Shown here: positions 15,283 to 17,724 of the stretch, in pieces | Layout: every line of letters begins with the position of its first letter | Numbering within the stretch: the stretch's first letter is position 1 | Source: CAZXBB01 sp964638815 | GTDB lineage: Bacteria > Planctomycetota > Phycisphaerae > Phycisphaerales > SM1A02 | NCBI GenBank assembly: GCA_964638815.1 | Contig: CAZXBB010000251.1 | Coordinates: forward strand, 1 to 17,724 | Reading direction: 5' to 3' | Length of the DNA: 17,724 nt | Program-made: the position numbers and the translations under genes | Notes under the pieces: model-generated | What the model saw: only the letters and a program-made list of their open reading frames with translations | Database searches by the model: none | Told to the model about the DNA's origin: nothing

Positions 15283-15835
15283 CTACCGCGAGGGCCGCTC
15301 GCTTCGCAGCTCGCGCAGATCGATTCCATGGCGCCCGAGGAGCGCCGACTGGAGCCCCGCGGTGTCCCCGTGCGCCGCATGGGCAAGCCAGCTCGTCACG
15401 GATGCGCCGAGATCGGCCGGTGCCATCGTCCCCTCGTCGATACACCGCAACTGCCGGCGCAGCCGGCGCGCGAAATGCGTCACCTTCCGACCCTTCGGAC
15501 GCGTGCGATCCGGGAACACGACGAAGCCGAGGAACGGAATGCCTTCCGTGGCCGGGCGCGGATGCGCGCCGGGTTGCATGACCAGACGCAGCGTCGCGAG
15601 ACGCAGCTCGATCGCAGCCTTCCACGCCCAGAGCGTGCGCATCGGCGGCGAACAGCAGCACGTCGTCCACGTAGCGCACGTAGCCCCGGCAGCGAAGCTC
15701 GCGCTTCACGAAGTGGTCGAAGCCGCTCAGGTAGACGTTGGCCCAGATCTCGCTCTTCAGGTTGCCGATCGGTAGCCCGCGCGGACGGCACGCGGCGAGG
15801 AGATCGTCGCCGTAGCGTTGAAATCGTCGGAAGGT
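15283..15835 (-). pseudogene. DGR-type reverse transcriptase remnant (N-truncated, frameshifted)
   Basis: Read on the minus strand from 15835, the frame gives RYGDDLLAACRPRGLPIGNL, then WANVYLSGFDHFVKREL, then YVRYVDDVLLFAAD, which are RT motifs 4-5 with the catalytic YVDD at 15662-15673. Homology then continues in another frame: LWAWKAAIELRLATLRLVMQ, GAHPRPATEGIPFLGFVVFP, then HFARRLRRQLR, stop at 15283-15285. One extra base near 15640 explains the switch. The order LPIGNL / YVRYVDD / HPRPxTxGIPFLGF is characteristic of DGR reverse transcriptases, which copy a template repeat into the target's VR. The N-terminal half (motifs 1-3) is missing: an in-frame TAG occurs at 15836-15838, and no RT-like sequence is seen beyond it. 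About 185 residues survive of a usual 320-400. It is tail-to-tail with the target gene, three bases between stops. Confidence 0.85.
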
Positions 15836-15880
15836 CTATTCACGCACTGTCTGCCGCCGGCCTCGGCGTTGCTACGGGCG

Positions 15881-15909
15881 CGTCCGAGTATTACTTGCTC
15901 ATTCGGACG
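15881..15909. repeat. 7-bp inverted repeat near the RT breakpoint
   Basis: CGTCCGA (15881-15887) and TCGGACG (15903-15909) flank a 15-base loop, between the truncated RT and the protease gene. It could be a weak hairpin terminator for the minus-strand protease gene, although no T tract follows, or a relic of the event that removed the RT N-terminus. The rest of 15836-16056 shows nothing recognisable. Confidence 0.3.
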
Positions 15910-16056
15910 ACGCTTGAGAGGCTGGATCCAGGTCATTCATCCCGCCGACTGTGCACCTTGTTTCGGGGCGGCCCCTCAGTGCAGCTTGATACAGCGCTTC
16001 GGGTGGGCCTCCTCACTGGCGTGCGCGTGCGTGGCCCTGCTCATCTGTCATGCTGC

Positions 16057-16812
16057 TCATGAAAGGTTCGCCACGAAGCTCACCACATGTGCCAAGGCAT
16101 GGGCGATCATGGCTGATTCCAAGCCGTGTCGCCAGAACATGTACCCGAAGAGCAGTCCAAACACTGTGTTCACGCCGATCACGAATGCCACGACGGTCAC
16201 ATCCATGGCACCGAGCAGGACTGACGCCGCCGGCAGGTGACCCGCGCCGAATATAAGCGCGCTGACCGCGATGGCCAGCCAGACGAAACCTGCCCGCACA
16301 GGACCTCGCCGCTGTTGCAGAAACCGCCACGCCGACCACACCAGCGCGGTCATGAGGCCCCATCGCAGAAGGAGTTCCTCGGTGATTCCGCCGTAGAGCA
16401 CACGAGCAACGATTGGAACGGCGAACCGCTCCTGCAGCTTTGCCACGGCACCGGGGGCGTACCGAAAAGCGGCGAACAGCAAGATCCCGCCCAGCACGCC
16501 GGCAATGAGGCCGGGCAGAAGCTGCGACCTGAGTGCGGGTCCAGTGGGACGGCCAGTCACAACAGCCTCAAACGCCGGTGCGCGGAGGCCAACCGATGGC
16601 GTAAGCCTGATGCCAGCCCATACGGCGAGTGCGAGAACGAGCGCGCTCTGCGCAAGGCCTGCGAGTGAGATCACCCACAGGGGCGCGGGGAGCGGCACCT
16701 GCCCCAACAGCTCCGGTAGCACCATGGCCGTGATGGCAACCGAGCCGACCATACCGGCCGCCCAAAGGACGAGACCGAAGCGTAGTTTGGGTATCGCAGT
16801 GGGGTCAGTCAT
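16057..16812 (-). CDS. CPBP-family intramembrane protease (CAAX-protease-like)
   Basis: A 251-residue polytopic membrane protein with about seven hydrophobic helices. The CPBP/Abi motifs are all present: E-E-L-L-L-R at 145-150 (EExxxR), F-G-A-G-H at 188-192 (FxxxH), and an H-A-L-A-H motif at 238-242. These residues coordinate metal in the glutamate-type Rce1-like proteases. Bacterial members are linked to bacteriocin immunity, stress signalling or membrane protein processing; the substrate here is unknown. I chose ATG 16812 (MTDPTAIPKL), just ahead of the first helix. An ATG eight codons upstream at 16836 with GGAG four bases before it is an alternative. The open frame up to 17181 crosses a heptamer repeat and is not coding-like. 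The block is less GC-rich than its neighbours, suggesting separate acquisition. Confidence 0.86.
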   Translation of the reverse strand: MTDPTAIPKLRFGLVLWAAGMVGSVAITAMVLPELLGQVPLPAPLWVISLAGLAQSALVLALAVWAGIRLTPSVGLRAPAFEAVVTGRPTGPALRSQLLPGLIAGVLGGILLFAAFRYAPGAVAKLQERFAVPIVARVLYGGITEELLLRWGLMTALVWSAWRFLQQRRGPVRAGFVWLAIAVSALIFGAGHLPAASVLLGAMDVTVVAFVIGVNTVFGLLFGYMFWRHGLESAMIAHALAHVVSFVANLS

Positions 16813-16981
16813 CGTTCTCGTTGTGTTGAGCGGCATAACGCTCCGGTTCAGCGGCGGGCCGCGCAGCGGACCGTCCGCAGCGACTGCGAGGTCTCGATCC
16901 TGGACCTGCTCAGGATTCTCGGCGAGTAGTGGCCTTGCCCGTAGAAAGGAATGCCGTTTACCTAAGCCGCAAGTGTCTGGC

Positions 16982-17009
16982 GTTTCCCGTTTCCCGTTTC
17001 CCGTTTCCC
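16982..17009. repeat. four tandem GTTTCCC heptamers (GGGAAAC on the minus strand)
   Basis: Four exact 7-base units run head to tail, bounded by CTGGC on one side and GTTGC on the other. Short heptamer arrays of this kind change length easily by slippage. A role in promoter spacing or as a recombination-prone site is possible but not shown. Confidence 0.9.
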
Positions 17010-17155
17010 GTTGCTCAATTGACCGTTCCGAGGTTCCCGATTTTTCGGCACATAGCAGAGCAATGCGATGGCGTTGCAGACCGGCTCGCGGTCTCCAGGT
17101 GTCGTCAGAGGGCTGTTTGCCTCGCGATCTGCTTGCACGGCCGTGATTCTCGCAT

Positions 17156-17178
17156 CCCAGCATAGGGGGTATCCTGGG
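17156..17178 (-). terminator. weak hairpin after the dockerin-tailed gene
   Basis: CCCAG and CTGGG close a 23-base symmetric hairpin with one G-G mismatch, three A/T pairs and a five-C loop on the minus strand. It lies 39 bases after the stop of the minus-strand Ig/dockerin gene. There is no T tract, so termination is only a guess. Confidence 0.3.
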
Positions 17179-17217
17179 CACACACTTGCATGGTGACTCA
17201 CGGGTCCACGGGCTGCG

Positions 17218-17724
17218 TCACGGGCACGCGCCCCAGCCGCCGAGCAGCAGCAGGATGTCCGCGAAGCTCACTACGCCGTCGCTGTCGATGTCGCCGGGGC
17301 ACGACGGGCGGATGCCGAGCACCGCCGGCTGGCTGAGCTCCGAGCCCACGTGGTTGGACACCTCCACCGTGTAGTTGCCGATGTCCTCGTTGCCGGCGAA
17401 GACCGTCAGCATCGCCGTGGTGCTGCCGCTGATCTCGGCGCCGTCCACCAGCATGATGCCGTCGCGGAACCACTGGTACATGAGCGGCACCGCGCCGGTC
17501 GCCGTGACGCTGAAGCTCGTCAGCCCGCCGCCCACCGGCAGCAGGACGCTCTCGGGCTGATCGATGATGAGCGGCCCGCAGCCCCGCAGCTCCAGCACCC
17601 AGACCGCGCCGCGACCCATGCCCCCGTCGTCGTCGCGAAAGGCCCCGACCGCCATGCTGCTCACGCCGTCGCCGTCCAGGTCGCCGAGGCCGGCCACGCT
17701 CACGCCGAACTCGTCGGAGTTGTC
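17218..17724 (-). CDS. secreted FG-GAP / Ig-like protein with dockerin-like tail, 5'-truncated
   Basis: The gene enters from the right edge, with the frame open through 17724, so only the last 168 residues are visible. They start inside an FG-GAP repeat (EFGVSVAGLGDLDGDGVSSM, then VGAFRDDDG), which folds into an extracellular beta-propeller blade. An Ig-like domain follows (QPESVLLPVGGGLTSFSV, MYQWFRDG, NYTVEVSN). The end is a single Ca-binding loop with helix, P-G-D-I-D-S-D-G-V-V-S-F-A-D-I-L-L-L-L, and G-G-W-G-A-C-P. The tail matches the one on the 5810-6667 product and is typical of planctomycete surface proteins. The function is presumably adhesion or surface display. The internal GTG near 17703 is not the start. 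Confidence 0.85.
   Translation of the reverse strand, partial: DNSDEFGVSVAGLGDLDGDGVSSMAVGAFRDDDGGMGRGAVWVLELRGCGPLIIDQPESVLLPVGGGLTSFSVTATGAVPLMYQWFRDGIMLVDGAEISGSTTAMLTVFAGNEDIGNYTVEVSNHVGSELSQPAVLGIRPSCPGDIDSDGVVSFADILLLLGGWGACP

Larger units (their letters stand above)
16813..17217. other. 405-base intergenic region with heptamer repeats
   Basis: This region lies between two minus-strand genes and presumably holds the protease promoter, which I could not pinpoint. It contains four perfect GTTTCCC heptamers (16982-17009) and an imperfect hairpin at 17156-17178. Its base composition is more AT-rich than most of the window. No tRNA or gene was recognised. Confidence 0.55.

Noticed and set aside
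15280..16056. A DGR template repeat matching the variable segment.
   Set aside because: I looked on both strands for the framework words of the VR (its GGTTTTCG end, GCGCGTACCG core) and for AAC-rich runs; only the VR itself matches, so no template repeat is claimed in this window.
15328..16062. Plus-strand open frame across the RT remnant.
   Set aside because: It is the reverse of RT-encoding sequence, with no recognisable domain; the minus strand carries YVDD and LPIGNL.
16836..16900. Possible integron attC site: GTTATGC on the minus strand just before the CPBP gene, preceded by a GC-rich partly palindromic stretch.
   Set aside because: No matching RYYYAAC partner at the other end, no second site after the gene and no integrase; a single seven-base match is not enough.
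1..17724. tRNA, rRNA or CRISPR arrays.
   Set aside because: No cloverleaf-like sequence with a GTTCRANNC arm, no rRNA words and no spaced direct repeats were seen.

Overview
The window is high-GC bacterial DNA, and the best guess at its source is a Planctomycetes member of the Phycisphaerae type. Two secreted proteins end in short dockerin-like tails (Ca-loop motifs of the form GDxNxDGxxDFxDLLxxL followed by W-G-A-C or A-N-W), which are typical of that group. Ribosome binding sites are recurrently AAAGGA. Three promoters share an extended -10 of the form TGGTAT. The taxonomic call is an inference.

Layout. 1-797: 3' end of a ligD-type gene (primase-polymerase domain of the NHEJ ligase). 847-1203: small DUF4870 membrane protein. 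1302-2687 (minus): APC-family permease, divergent from 2917-5397, a secreted fibro-slime protein whose fibro-slime domain is split by two polymer-forming-type beta units. 5398-5809: intergenic, with a doubtful 54-codon ORF and a G-rich hairpin. 5810-6667: secreted beta-sandwich protein with a dockerin-like tail, then a clear terminator. 6854-7369: DUF1579 protein. 7530-8477: secreted, probable outer-membrane beta-barrel protein. 8580-11987 (minus): zinc-ribbon / class III nucleotide cyclase / AAA ATPase / TPR signalling protein, apparently leaderless. 12139-15279: TIR-NACHT-FGE (C-type-lectin-fold) protein. 15283-15835 (minus): remnant of a diversity-generating-retroelement (DGR) reverse transcriptase. 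16057-16812 (minus): CPBP membrane protease in a visibly less GC-rich block. 17218-17724 (minus): 3' part of an FG-GAP/Ig/dockerin-like secreted protein.

The most interesting system lies at 12139-15835. It is an NLR-like three-part protein: TIR effector, NACHT ATPase switch, and an FGE/CLec-type C-terminal domain. The last ~35 codons of the lectin-fold domain look like a DGR variable repeat: about ten surface codons end in C/T and are reachable from AAC/AAT by changes at A positions only. Three bases beyond its stop, tail to tail, lies a DGR-type reverse transcriptase fragment with LPIGNL, YVDD and the GIPFLGF region. The RT has lost its N-terminal half and carries a +1 frameshift, and I see no template repeat in the window. 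The simplest reading is a formerly hypermutating, probably anti-phage or self/non-self recognition receptor whose diversifying machinery has decayed. The divergently transcribed cyclase-STAND-like protein next door is a second signalling ATPase, but a functional link is not shown.
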